NCBI GenBank assembly: GCA_965218775.1
Contig: CBDCLS010000003.1
Span: 1,116,001 to 1,180,000 of the forward strand
Direction of reading: 5' to 3'
Length of the DNA stretch: 64,000 bases
Origin: CAUZIZ01 sp965218775
GTDB taxonomy: Bacteria > Acidobacteriota > UBA6911 > RPQK01 > JAJDTT01
Below, one piece after another: positions 26,397 to 35,227 of this stretch. The notes below the pieces were generated by a model. The model saw only the letters and a list, made by a program, of their open reading frames with translations. It was not told the origin of the DNA and did not search any database. Every line of letters starts with the position of its first letter. The first letter of the stretch is position 1. The position numbers and the translations under genes were made by a program.

Positions 26397-26467
26397 GCAG
26401 GAAAGCCAGTCCGCCAGCGCTTTGTGATGAAGGATGCCGATCTCTACTCCCTGAGGTTTAGGTAGGA
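26397..26467 (+). pseudogene. Last codons of a propeller gene
   Basis: GKPVRQRFVMKDADLYSLRF plus one residue and a stop; nucleotide match to the 3' end of copy C (18268-18328). Nothing upstream belongs to the family. Confidence 0.65.
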
Positions 26468-26588
26468 GCCGAGTGCCTCGACCTGGAAATCGGCGACACG
26501 ATCATGTGGCGCGCGGCAACGGGATGCGAATCCGTGACGAGGGGAGGGCATGATCCTGATCTCCCCCGGGGTATGAAAGGGAAGGTGA

Positions 26589-26897
26589 TCACGCGAAGTG
26601 AGAATCTTCCAGCTGATGCCGCAAGGAAGGCTGGCCTGAGAAAATGGCGCCTAACGCCTGGACCTGTTCCGGAGTCGCCCGAGCGTCAAGATAGGCACCA
26701 GCCGTCCAATCCCCGGCAAAGGCATAGCCTGGAATACGCACATACAGCACCACGTTCATGCCATCCAGTCGAAGGTTGCCATACTGCCCTTCCTGAATCC
26801 GCCACCCAAGGACTGCTTCACAGGGAACCTGGGTTGGGTAGCTCCCAAAGTTGCAGGGACACGTGGTGTCGCAACTACAGGCCTCCAGACTCTTCTT
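26589..26897 (-). pseudogene. DUF1326-type protein remnant
   Basis: Minus-strand reading: KKSLEACSCDTTCPCNFGSY, PTQVPCEAVLGWRIQEGQYG, NLRLDGMNVVLYVRIPGYAF, AGDWTAGAYLDARATPEQVQ, ALGAIFSGQ, then a diverging tail and TGA at 26589. The C-x-C-x4-C-x-C cluster and overall pattern match DUF1326 proteins (about 200 aa). There is no start codon (TGA precedes KKS) and the C-terminal half is missing. Broken gene in a MITE-rich gap. Confidence 0.6.
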
Positions 26898-26941
26898 TCA
26901 TGATTCGCTCGTTCGTTTGATACTGTCGTGTCTCGGACTTA

Positions 26942-27124
26942 GGGTCTGTCAGGAAGTAACCGATGCACTTTGGCGCGAGCGCCGTGGGGGCAGATGGGAG
27001 GCGCCGCGACGCAGGCGATGCCGCTGCGCATCTTCCAGGAGCGGCAACAAAGCAGATGCCCCCGCGCCTAGCCAGCGTACCTGGGGACCCCAGCAAAGTG
27101 TATCGGTTACTTCCTGACAGACCC
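26942..27124. mobile_element. MITE-like element A (183 bp)
   Basis: Terminal inverted repeats of about 33 bases: gggtctgtcaggaagtaacc.. on the left, and on the right the reverse complement with two or three differences. Both ends are flanked by TTA, a likely 3-bp target duplication as made by some IS5-group elements. The interior holds no gene. Confidence 0.75.
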
Positions 27125-27327
27125 TTAGTCGCCTTGCGTGCCGAGATAATGCGAATCGAACAGTTCTCGCGTCCACATTCGTGGACGTGTGATGCACACT
27201 ACAAGCAAAGCACCCCCACTGTCTGGTTCGAGGGTGAGCCACCGCTCCTCCTCGTCGCTATGTTCGTCGTCAAAAACCGACAACGCGTTCGGGTCGCGAA
27301 AGACCGTCGCCGCCCCTTCTGGGGCTT

Positions 27328-27621
27328 CTATCGCCTACTCAAGCCATGTAGTGGATGACGGCGATGGTGGCGGATGATGAGTATCCGCACTGTCTGGGCG
27401 CCGATGATCCGGAAGAGAATGGAATAGGGAAAACGGTGCACCAAACAACGCCGGATGTCACGCTCGATGATGGCAAATTGGCGTGGGTTCTCAAGGATTC
27501 TATCGATAGCAGCATAAGCTTCGGCTCGGAGTTCATCCCCTAGGCCCTACCGCCGTTCATTGTAGTGGGCTATAGCCCTGTTCAGATCGGAAGTGGTGAG
27601 CGGGTGATACTCGACTCTCAA
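27328..27621 (-). pseudogene. ParE/RelE-type toxin with internal TAG
   Basis: TTG start at 27621 overlaps the antitoxin stop. VEYHPLTTSDLNRAIAHYNE, then RR-TAG-GLGDELRAEAYAAIDR, ILENPRQFAIIERDIRRCL, VHRFPYSILFRIIGAQTVRI and LIIRHHRRHP: a complete ParE-like fold of 97 codons except for a TAG at 27547-27549 where relatives have Ala or a similar residue. The toxin is therefore inactive unless the stop is suppressed. Toxins of this family poison gyrase or cleave mRNA. Confidence 0.8.
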
Positions 27622-27851
27622 TCAGCGGCGCCACCCGTACGTCGTCGGAACTCGGCTTCACTGAGAGCCTTTGCGTCACCAGTCGCAATGTCGCTGTCTC
27701 GCTGTAACGCCACGGTAATGTCTTCGGGGTCGGTGAGACCGGCGGCGGCAGAATCCTTTTCCAGACTCTCCCAAGCCGCCACGGCCAGACGTTCTCGCTC
27801 CGCAGGCGTGAGACGCAGAATCTCCTCCTCGAGTTCGGCCACCGTTCTCAT
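27618..27851 (-). CDS. Addiction-module antitoxin (small RelB-like / TIGR02574-type)
   Basis: 77 aa, ATG 27851: MRTVAELEEEILRLTPAERE, RLAVAAWESLEKD, ending ALSEAEFRRRTGGAAD. This is the short helical addiction-module component found upstream of ParE-like toxins. The stop overlaps the toxin start (TTGA). The frame is intact although the toxin carries a nonsense codon. Confidence 0.8.
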   Translation of the reverse strand: MRTVAELEEEILRLTPAERERLAVAAWESLEKDSAAAGLTDPEDITVALQRDSDIATGDAKALSEAEFRRRTGGAAD

Positions 27852-28183
27852 GTCTCAGAAGTGTACCACGTTGCTTCTGCCGGGGCGTTGGGTGAGAGGC
27901 GGTCGGCAGGAATCGTCGGATGAGCATGAGGGAGCGAGACTCAATCGGGAAATCTTATGATCGATCGCGAAGTGACCCGAGCGCCGCGAAGTTACCAGCA
28001 AGCGATCACGGTCTCGCCGAATCACGCTCCCTCACATTCACATTGGAGACGCAGGCCCGCACGCCTGTCCTGCAAGCAGGTTACCTCCCGAGACATGGGG
28101 ATGGATGAAGGTGTGTGTTTCAGGAGCAGAGTAAGAGGGCAGCCCTTTGCCAGTAGAGTGCCAGTGTAGTCAATTTTGTAGCT

Positions 28184-28205
28184 GTTGAAATCCCCGGATT
28201 TCAAC
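28184..28205. terminator. Perfect 10-bp hairpin downstream of tRNA-Pro
   Basis: gttgaaatcc-cc-ggatttcaac, about 40 bases beyond the 3' end of the minus-strand tRNA-Pro gene. It could terminate or protect that transcript. No T-run follows on the minus strand, so Rho-independent action is uncertain. Confidence 0.35.
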
Positions 28206-28245
28206 AAGCCAGCGCTGAAGAATCGCCGTAAATTGTTGAAAAGAT

Positions 28246-28322
28246 TGGTCGGGGCAGAGGGATTTGAACCCCCGACTTCCTGCTCCCAAAGCAGGCGCGC
28301 TACCAGGCTGCGCCATGCCCCG
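28246..28322 (-). tRNA. tRNA-Pro (anticodon UGG), CCA encoded
   Basis: The minus strand folds as acceptor CGGGGCA/TGCCCCG, D-arm gcgcagcctggtagcgc, anticodon stem cctgc-tttggga-gcagg with anticodon TGG, and T-arm gggggttcaaatccc, followed by discriminator A and an encoded CCA (28246-28248). Confidence 0.97.
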
Positions 28323-28716
28323 AACGTCCTCTAGGTTAGCACGGCGACGGGATGCGTAGGAAGCCGTCTTGCCTACCGGAGAGAGGGGAGTCCGTCTTTT
28401 CCAAGCTGAATCTTGGAAATCCCAAGGTACAAGAAACAAGACAAAAACAAGTTCCAAATCACAAGCACCAAGCTCCAGAGCATTCCCTACCAACAGAGCC
28501 GCGAACGACTTGAGCCGCTAGCAATATGAGGCCAAGTTCCGAGGAGAGAGCCGGACAACAGCGAGGTCTTTGCTAACGCCACCCAGAGTTTCGATCTCGA
28601 ATGGAGCCAGTGTTCCTGGCGGCATGATCAAGCTGGAACTTCCCTCGGTTACAGGCCAGGGGATCGCTGACCGACAAGTGGATCAAATAGAGCGGCAGTC
28701 TTCTGCCCTCTTCCTG
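28323..28716. other. Non-coding stretch
   Basis: Upstream region of tRNA-Pro and flank of MITE B. Only short spurious frames; no motif recognised. Confidence 0.4.
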
Positions 28717-28907
28717 GCTAAGGGCTCGCGCAGAAATAACTTGGCATTTTGCCATCTCATCTTCACACCATCTTCGGCCGCTCCTCGGTCGCGAAATCCT
28801 CAACGTAGACCCTGCTACGCCTGCGGTTTCGCTCAATCGTTCGCGGCCAAATCTAGTGCAAATCTGAGCGCCAATTCTACCAAGTTATTTCTGCGCAAAC
28901 CCTTAGC
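28717..28907. mobile_element. MITE-like element B (191 bp)
   Basis: Left end gctaagggctcgcgcagaaa.. and right end, read on the other strand, gctaagggtttgcgcagaaa.. share about 28 bases including gcgcagaaataacttgg, with two or three mismatches. No gene inside. No clear target duplication. Confidence 0.65.
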
Positions 28908-28918
28908 ATCAAGACCCC

Positions 28919-29905
28919 TTACACGGCTTGGTAGATCTGGTCTAGCCAGAAGACCATCTCGGCGGTGATGTCGTTGTTGGCCGATGTTTCTCCGACGTTG
29001 CCCCACCAACCCTCAGCCGATTGGGACGCGATCAGGCCGTCGCCGACGCGAACGGCCATCTCTCGATACTTGGGCTCGCGGGTAAGCGTGTAGAGCAGGG
29101 ACGCAGCCCATCCGACCTTACCCGCGCGGACCAGACCAAAGAGATACTCGTTGGCGCCTTCCGCGAGGCGCATGTACTCTCTGGCCAGCATCAACCACTC
29201 CTTCTCGCCGGTTGCCTGGTAGAGAAGAGCGAGGAATCCACCTGCGATTCCGGGATTGTAGAAGGGTTGATCGCTTTTGGCGTCCTGATTCAGCACATAC
29301 CGGAATTCCTGTCCGGGGTCATGCTCGATGTGCAGCCCCGTCTTCGCGCTGTAGACCCCATACAATTGTCTGGGGTAGTTGGGTTGCGCCTCCATCAGGT
29401 TCTTCATCCAGCGGGCTGCTCCTCTGGCAACCTCGATTCTGCCCGTGTAGAGTGCACACCAGCCACATCCGGCAACCACCCAGAGGTCCTGCCGCATCTC
29501 TGGATCGTGTCCTCTGGGGCCGGTGTAGAATCCTTTGCTCTCGCTGTCCCAGAAGCTCATCAGGAAGTCCATACCCCGTTGTGAGAGGTCGAAATGCCCC
29601 AGCCGGTGAGCACCCTTGATCACCCAGGTGTTGTAGTAGGTGTAGCCGTCTCCCCGAATGGACTCAGGCCTCGGCCCGAAGTCCCCGTTGGGCAGGATGC
29701 CCTGCTTGCGAATCCAACTGCAGAGCCGGTTGGCGGCGGAGCTTTCACCGCAGGCGCCCAGGGCAGCGGGAACCTTGTAGTAGTCGGCCAGTCCGCGCTC
29801 CGGGTCTCCGTAGCCCCCATCAGGTCGTATCTTGCCGAGGAGAAATGAACAGCCCTTGTCTCTGGCGTCCCTGAAACGCCTCGTTCCCGCAAGTGTGAGA
29901 GTCAT
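28919..29905 (-). CDS. Alpha/alpha-toroid (terpenoid-cyclase/glycosidase-like) protein
   Basis: 328 aa from ATG 29905, GGGAGG seven bases upstream (a TTG two codons earlier is possible). No signal peptide. Helical repeats with FLLGKIRPDGGYGDPERGLA, YYKVPAALGACG, NTWVIKGAHRLGHFDL, GGFLALLYQATGEKEWLMLA and GEGWWGN-like motifs suggest a six-hairpin alpha/alpha-barrel as in prenyltransferase/squalene-cyclase repeats or some glycoside hydrolases and lyases. Acidic Asp-Gly-Gly-Tyr-Gly loops recall carbohydrate-binding barrels. Divergent from the propeller lipoprotein 30136-31647, with a 230-base shared promoter region. Activity not assigned. Confidence 0.7.
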   Translation of the reverse strand: MTLTLAGTRRFRDARDKGCSFLLGKIRPDGGYGDPERGLADYYKVPAALGACGESSAANRLCSWIRKQGILPNGDFGPRPESIRGDGYTYYNTWVIKGAHRLGHFDLSQRGMDFLMSFWDSESKGFYTGPRGHDPEMRQDLWVVAGCGWCALYTGRIEVARGAARWMKNLMEAQPNYPRQLYGVYSAKTGLHIEHDPGQEFRYVLNQDAKSDQPFYNPGIAGGFLALLYQATGEKEWLMLAREYMRLAEGANEYLFGLVRAGKVGWAASLLYTLTREPKYREMAVRVGDGLIASQSAEGWWGNVGETSANNDITAEMVFWLDQIYQAV

Positions 29906-30135
29906 ATCCAACCTCCCGTAAGAAATAGATGGCCTGTGCCAGTGTCCACAAAGCGATCAACCTGTGGGCGTGATCAATACTCGTTCTCCCCACGATTTGC
30001 AACCCTGGATTCGGAACAGTACATTGGAGACACTGCAGGCAGGGACGATTGTAGTTCACAGTCGACCTGCCCACGAGGTAAGGTGGGCAGTTGCGTCCGT
30101 TTCTTTCTAGACTCCGGACCGAGGGACCACAATCC

Positions 30136-31647
30136 ATGAGGCAAGGGACGCATTCAGTGCTGCTGCTCCTACTCGTGGGGCTGGGATGCAGCCCCGAGCC
30201 GCCCCCACCCCAGGGACAATCGATCGAGATCGGTACCCATTCCCAGCTGCTGGTAGATGACTTCGCGATCGAGGTCCGGGAGGCGGTCGAGAGACGGGTC
30301 AATGCCCTGCAAAAGCATCCGGCCAACCCCATCCTATGGCCCGACCGTCCCTGGGAGGGACGTTACGCAATCCCCTCGACCGTACTCTACGACGACTCGG
30401 AACAGCTTTTCAAGATGTGGTACGGGACCCTGGAGGAGCGCTGGAAGCCTCATCAGAGGCAGAGCCGCTGGGCCTATGCCACTTCCCAGGATGGGGTCGC
30501 CTGGGAGAAGCCCGAGCTGGGGCTGGTGGACTTTCGAGGCTCCCGCCGCAACAATCTCCTTCCCGGTGCAGAGGGAAGGGTCGTGATGGATCTTGCAGAA
30601 AAGGACCCGTCCCGCCGCTTCAAGGCTTTGCGCTATGGCCGGGCCAACGCTGGCGGGTCTGAGGGAATCTGTGTTGCCTTCTCGGCGGATGGGTTGCGTT
30701 GGGACCCGTATCCCGGGAATCCGCTTCTGACCGCTAGCGGGGTCACCCTACATTGGGGCATCGGAGATACCCACACCCTCTTCGGATGGGACGAGCTTGC
30801 CGGAAAATACGTGTCCTACATGAGGCCGAGCAGCGGCTTTCGAGACATCGGCCGCTCTGAGAGCACCGACTTCATCGACTGGAAGATCCCCAACCCGGTC
30901 CTGGTGCGGGATGAAGGAGATCCGCCCGGCACACAGTTTTACGCAATGTCTGTCTTCCGCGACCGAGAGGTCTATTTCGGATTCCTCTGGGTGTATCATC
31001 CGGACTCTCTGATGATCGATGTCCAGTTGGCCCACAGCCGGGATGGAATCGGCTGGCGCCGCAGCGATCAGCGCCATCCGATTCTCAGCTACGGTCTGCC
31101 GGATCATTTCGATTCCCATGTCCTGATGGCGTTGGAGCCGGTCATCAGAGACGATGAAATCTGGGTCTACTATGGCGCTCAGAACGAGGCCCACGCGCTG
31201 ACGAAACAGGACGTTCTACTTAGAACTCACCCACTTGGGGACACTCCCCGCCCCTTGGCCCAGCAGTCGTGGCTGAAGGAGAGGAGCGGGTATGGGGGCC
31301 TGGCGGTGATCCGGCGCGACGGCCTGGTGTCACTCGACAGCGACGCCCCCGAGGGAGTCGTCATCACCAAGCCTTTTGTGTGTCGGGGGAATCAGCTGTT
31401 GATCAACGCCGATGCCTCTCGGGGCCGGATCCGGGTGGAGCTGCTTGACGAGATGGGCGTACCGCTGCAGGGCTTCCAGGCGGCTCGCTCGGATCCGCTT
31501 CGCGGAGATTCGGTCAGTCAGCTGGTCAGTTGGGACGGCGAGTCAGATCTTTCCTCTCTGGAGGGTCAAAAGATCAAGCTGCGCTTGTTGATGGCCCACT
31601 CCAAACTCTTTTCCTTTCGCTTCGCCAAGACCGAGGGCGCTCCATGA
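30136..31647 (+). CDS. Lipoprotein beta-propeller (GH32/GH43-like fold), copy E
   Basis: 503 aa from ATG 30136: MRQGTHSVLLLLLVGLGCSP has a lipoprotein-type leader with Cys at about 18. An earlier ATG (30091) gives an unlikely leader. LLVDDFAIEVREAVERRVNA, NPILWPDRPWEGRYAIPST, LFKMWYGTLEERW, YATSQDGVAWEKPELGLVDF, RGSRRNNLL and HSRDGIGWRRS are blade motifs; the tail ends LLMAHSKLFSFRF. Closest in layout to copy A. The stop overlaps ATG 31644 of the next gene by 4 bases (ATGA), so the two are co-translated. Confidence 0.8.
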   Translation: MRQGTHSVLLLLLVGLGCSPEPPPPQGQSIEIGTHSQLLVDDFAIEVREAVERRVNALQKHPANPILWPDRPWEGRYAIPSTVLYDDSEQLFKMWYGTLEERWKPHQRQSRWAYATSQDGVAWEKPELGLVDFRGSRRNNLLPGAEGRVVMDLAEKDPSRRFKALRYGRANAGGSEGICVAFSADGLRWDPYPGNPLLTASGVTLHWGIGDTHTLFGWDELAGKYVSYMRPSSGFRDIGRSESTDFIDWKIPNPVLVRDEGDPPGTQFYAMSVFRDREVYFGFLWVYHPDSLMIDVQLAHSRDGIGWRRSDQRHPILSYGLPDHFDSHVLMALEPVIRDDEIWVYYGAQNEAHALTKQDVLLRTHPLGDTPRPLAQQSWLKERSGYGGLAVIRRDGLVSLDSDAPEGVVITKPFVCRGNQLLINADASRGRIRVELLDEMGVPLQGFQAARSDPLRGDSVSQLVSWDGESDLSSLEGQKIKLRLLMAHSKLFSFRFAKTEGAP

Positions 31648-33650
31648 CAGGCAGGTGGGCTAGATCATTCAGGAAGAAAACTGCGGTCGGGGACCCGGGG
31701 GATTCTGCGAGCGCGGGAAGCGCCGGACGAGTTATCCGCTCTCTCCTCGGGACTTGGCCTCTTGTTGCAAGGTGCTCACGTCGTGCGCGGCTCTGTTTTG
31801 CTTCTGCATCCATTGATGGCGCTGATAGGGGGACATTTCGGCGCACTGTCCAGGGGGGTGAGACTTGCGACCTCTTCCCTTCATGTTTCGCCTCAGGTCT
31901 CCTGATGGTTGTCCTTGTTCTTGCTTCCGCTTGCAGCTCCTTTTCTGGGCTGCCCACAGTTGGGACGGGTCCCGCCAGTGCTCTGGGCACCTCAGCCATC
32001 ACCGTCAACGGCAGCGTTAATCCGCACGCGGTAGCGACTCACTACTATTTCGAGTATGGCAGCTCGACCGCCTACGGAAAGAGGACGCCTTCCCGTGAGC
32101 TTCCTCCGCGGCTGGCTGCGTACTACCACGAAAGCTGGGACGACGGCCCGGGAGGGTGGACGACGTGGGGAGTGGCGCAGTCGCTGCACCGGGATGGCGG
32201 ACACTCCAACGGATTCTTGAGGGTTTCCGAGCCCACCACCCTCAACGACTACAACCACAGGATGGCCGGAATCCTCCACCTGGCCAAGTTCTTCTACTCG
32301 GGTCCGGTCTACAAGAGTGCCTACCTGGGTGGCGGCGATCCCGATTTCAGGGATGCCCGGGTCAGTCTCTGGGTGCGGGGAAATGATTGGAGGCCGAACG
32401 GGTCCGAGCTGATTTGGTGGACCCAGAGCCAGAGCAATATCGAGGTGGGGAATAAGCGCGGCGTCTTCATACGGGCCAATTGGGCCTATACCGGATTCAC
32501 GCTGACCGACCATCTTCGAAACGGCAATTGGAATCGGGTCGAGTACCGGCTCCTCAACGACACCACGCAGTGGACGTATGGGGGCAGCAACCTCGGTGCC
32601 GATGGACGCAAGTACTACGCCTATTGGCCCATCGACCAGGCTCAAGGTCATCTCAACTGCAATTTTTTCCATCTCCTGGCCTTCGTCGACCCCCACAATC
32701 CTCCTACTGGATCGATCGATTTCGATGAGTTCGAAGTCGCCTATCGCAACGAGTCTTTGGTTTTTTCCAGCAACGGAGGCAAGCTGATCGGCTGGCCCCG
32801 AGATTCAGAAGCGGATCCCGCAACCCTTACGGACGGATGGCGGCACGGCGAGGGGCGAATGTGGAGGAGCCGGGAGAATCCCTCTGCTCCCCAGGAGTTC
32901 ACCTACTCCTTCGAATCTGAAGTCAGGGTCGATACGGTTCAACTTCACCAGAATCCCGAGTGGCCGGGAAAGGACTTGGAGGTTCTGGTCTCGACGGATG
33001 GCAACTCCTACCAATCGATACTGAAGCAGCCCCTTCCGGAAAAGCGAGAACGCGGTCCTAATTTTACCTTCGTCCTGAAGCAGGGATTTGCCGCCCAGGC
33101 ACGATATCTGAAGGTTCGTCTCACTTCCGGCTACCAGAGTCGCCACTGGGGACTGGGGGAAATCGAAGTCTTTGGCAGGGGCGCAACGATGATCCCCGAT
33201 GACGACGTCTATCATGTGAATACCGATCTCTACGGTGTAAAACCGGGTGAGACCTGCCACTACCGGCTGGTGGCGACCAGTAGTCAAGGCAGCAGCTATG
33301 GAGAGGATCGGACCGCTACCCTTCCGGTGTCAGACCAACCACAGGTCCTGACGGTGAAGTCGAGTCGTATAGACAGCTCGACCGCCCGGCTCGAGGGGAG
33401 AGTCAATCCCATGGGTGTACCCACCTATTTCTGGTTTGAGTATGGACCCGACGAGGCCTATGGATCGAAAACCGAGGTCAGATACGCGGGTCTCGAGCAG
33501 ACTCCACGGACGGTTTTCGAGACCCTCACTGAATTGGGATCGGGAACGACATATTACTACCGGACCGTAGCCGTCAACGGAAGCGGCACCGGACACGGAG
33601 ACGCAAGGAGATTCAGCACAACAACATCGTCCTCCTCCGAAGGGCAATAG
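31644..33650 (+). CDS. Large surface protein with discoidin-like and Fn3-like domains
   Basis: 668 aa if started at ATG 31644 (ATGA overlap with copy E). A second candidate is ATG 31905, where MVVLVLASACSS gives a perfect lipobox (LASAC), and the intervening 87 residues look non-native. NGSVNPHAVATHYYFEYGSS and EGRVNPMGVPTYFWFEYGPD are two Fn3-like repeats. A central laminin-G-like domain (ESWDDGPGGWTTWGV, SIDFDEFEVAY) is followed by an F5/8-type C (discoidin) carbohydrate-binding domain (FSSNGGKLIG through YLKVRLTSGYQSRHWGLGEI). Likely a carbohydrate-adhering accessory to copy E; inferred from architecture and operon. Confidence 0.75.
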   Translation: MTGRWARSFRKKTAVGDPGDSASAGSAGRVIRSLLGTWPLVARCSRRARLCFASASIDGADRGTFRRTVQGGETCDLFPSCFASGLLMVVLVLASACSSFSGLPTVGTGPASALGTSAITVNGSVNPHAVATHYYFEYGSSTAYGKRTPSRELPPRLAAYYHESWDDGPGGWTTWGVAQSLHRDGGHSNGFLRVSEPTTLNDYNHRMAGILHLAKFFYSGPVYKSAYLGGGDPDFRDARVSLWVRGNDWRPNGSELIWWTQSQSNIEVGNKRGVFIRANWAYTGFTLTDHLRNGNWNRVEYRLLNDTTQWTYGGSNLGADGRKYYAYWPIDQAQGHLNCNFFHLLAFVDPHNPPTGSIDFDEFEVAYRNESLVFSSNGGKLIGWPRDSEADPATLTDGWRHGEGRMWRSRENPSAPQEFTYSFESEVRVDTVQLHQNPEWPGKDLEVLVSTDGNSYQSILKQPLPEKRERGPNFTFVLKQGFAAQARYLKVRLTSGYQSRHWGLGEIEVFGRGATMIPDDDVYHVNTDLYGVKPGETCHYRLVATSSQGSSYGEDRTATLPVSDQPQVLTVKSSRIDSSTARLEGRVNPMGVPTYFWFEYGPDEAYGSKTEVRYAGLEQTPRTVFETLTELGSGTTYYYRTVAVNGSGTGHGDARRFSTTTSSSSEGQ

Positions 33651-33980
33651 CTGGAGTTGCTGGAACGTGGAGGTGGTCTCCAGGCCGCCTTGCATCGAGC
33701 CAAAGGCTCGAAAGAAGAAGACTTCTATCAGCTGCTCGCAAATCAGCTGCCAGGCTTCCAAAGCCCATCAAGAATCGATTCGAAAAGAACCGATTCGAAA
33801 TCGCTCATACTTCCTCTCCTCTGTGGCGAACCGGAGTTTCTCGAAGAGTCCTCTCCCCGCTTCTCAATCGACCACGGATGAACAGAAAACAACCTAACGC
33901 TGAGTGCTGCATGCTGAGAAGCGAGAAGACCGCCGACATTTTTCTATCTCATCGCCAGCGTTGGGTTACAATTGGCGCGT
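33651..33980. other. Non-coding stretch before tRNA-Leu
   Basis: Short spurious frames only. The last bases (gttgggttacaattggcgcg) could hold the tRNA promoter, -10-like TACAAT, about 12 bases before the gene. Confidence 0.4.
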
Positions 33981-34067
33981 GCGAAAGTGGCGGAATTGGC
34001 AGACGCGCCAGATTTAGGATCTGGTGGGTGAGAGCCCGTGGGGGTTCGAGTCCCCCCTTTCGCACCA
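33981..34067 (+). tRNA. tRNA-Leu (anticodon UAG), CCA encoded
   Basis: 87 nt: acceptor GCGAAAG/CTTTCGC, D-arm with ggcggaattggcagacgc, anticodon stem ccaga-tttagga-tctgg with anticodon TAG, a long variable arm (gtgggtgagagcccgt) typical of class II tRNAs, T-arm gggggttcgagtcccc and encoded CCA. An integrase gene pointing toward it ends 54 bases downstream. Confidence 0.97.
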
Positions 34068-34120
34068 AGTGAAATCAACAACTTAGGAAGAATCTTCCCA
34101 CCCGATCTCAAATCAACTCC

Positions 34121-35227
34121 TTAGTCTGTTGCCTGTTTCTTGCCTGCGCCGTTTCGCCCCTGGTACCCGGTGCTTTCGTCCTCCTGCCTCTGGACCTCCA
34201 GGATCGTCCGGCTCGCATGAGCAGGGGCGAAGTGAGCGTAGCGCATCGTGGTGTGGATGTCTGCGTGGCCCAGAAGTTCCTGGACGGTTCGCAGATCGAC
34301 GCCTCCAGAGACCCACTGGGTGGCACGAAAGTGCCTCAGATCATGAAGGCCGACCCACTCCAGATCAGCCAGCCTCTTCCCCTTGGCGAACGGCCCCCGA
34401 GGATCCCGCCAGGGTTGGCGCGTCTCGAGGCGCACGAAGACGTACGGGGAGTCGATCATCCGAACCAGGGGGGCAAGCCACCTCAGGGCATAGTGGGAGA
34501 GGGGAATGTGCCGGACCTTGTTGCTCTTGGCACCTTCCACCGTGAGGATCTGGTGCCCCCGGTTCTCTCGGCTGATGTGCCACCACTGAAGCCTTAGGCC
34601 CTCACTCTTGCGCAAGCCCGTCTCCCCAAGCAGTGCCACGTAGGCCCCGATGGTCTCATCCACCGAAGCCACGCACCGGACCAGGCGACGCTCTTCCTCG
34701 AGAGTCAGGACGCGAAAAGCTCGTTCTTCCTCGGGAAGCATCCGAAAGCGAACCAGGGGGTGCATCTCCAGGTACTCCTGATCGATGGCAAAGCTCAGCA
34801 GGTTTTTCAGGACTGCCAGGCCTCGGTTGACCGTGGCTGGCGCGACTTCCTTCAGGCGCTTTTCGACGAACTCATGGGCATGGATCCGACGCAGCTCTTT
34901 GAGTCGCACCAAACCCACAATCCGGACAATCGGACGTAAGGCCTGCTCTTTGAAATCGGGGCGCCGGTTGTGCGTGCGGCAGTACCGCTCCAGGTATTCC
35001 GGGGCAAACTCAGCAATTGTAGGGTTGTCCTTTTCCCTCCTTCCAGATAACTCCGCCTTCATCTCTTGCCAACGATCCATCACGATGGCTTCTTCGATCC
35101 GCGCCATCAACTTTTTCGCCACGGTGGGATTCGGGCAATAGTGCCTTGACCGGGACTGATCGGGCCAGTATCTAGAGACCACGATCCGCTCTCGTCCGTG
35201 ACGGTCTTTCCAACGATTAATACCCAT
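34121..35227 (-). CDS. Tyrosine recombinase / site-specific integrase
   Basis: 368 aa from ATG 35227, chosen for the perfect AAGGAG site seven bases upstream. An N-terminal SAM-like core-binding domain (EFAPEYLERYCRTHNRRPDF) is followed by the catalytic domain: Arg in GETGLRKSEGLRLQ, HDLRHFRAT (His and Arg), GHADIHTTMRYAHF with the nucleophile Tyr. Position and direction beside tRNA-Leu imply integration of a genomic island at that tRNA. It overlaps the upstream excisionase-like gene by 11 bases. No second copy of the tRNA 3' end was found in this window, so the island boundary is unknown. Confidence 0.92.
   Translation of the reverse strand: MGINRWKDRHGRERIVVSRYWPDQSRSRHYCPNPTVAKKLMARIEEAIVMDRWQEMKAELSGRREKDNPTIAEFAPEYLERYCRTHNRRPDFKEQALRPIVRIVGLVRLKELRRIHAHEFVEKRLKEVAPATVNRGLAVLKNLLSFAIDQEYLEMHPLVRFRMLPEEERAFRVLTLEEERRLVRCVASVDETIGAYVALLGETGLRKSEGLRLQWWHISRENRGHQILTVEGAKSNKVRHIPLSHYALRWLAPLVRMIDSPYVFVRLETRQPWRDPRGPFAKGKRLADLEWVGLHDLRHFRATQWVSGGVDLRTVQELLGHADIHTTMRYAHFAPAHASRTILEVQRQEDESTGYQGRNGAGKKQATD

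Noticed and set aside
23030..27549. TAG as a recoded sense codon
   Set aside because: In-frame TAGs occur at 23030 and 27547 (and upstream of the IS6 core), but several intact genes end normally with TAG and all affected loci show other decay, so reassignment is not supported.
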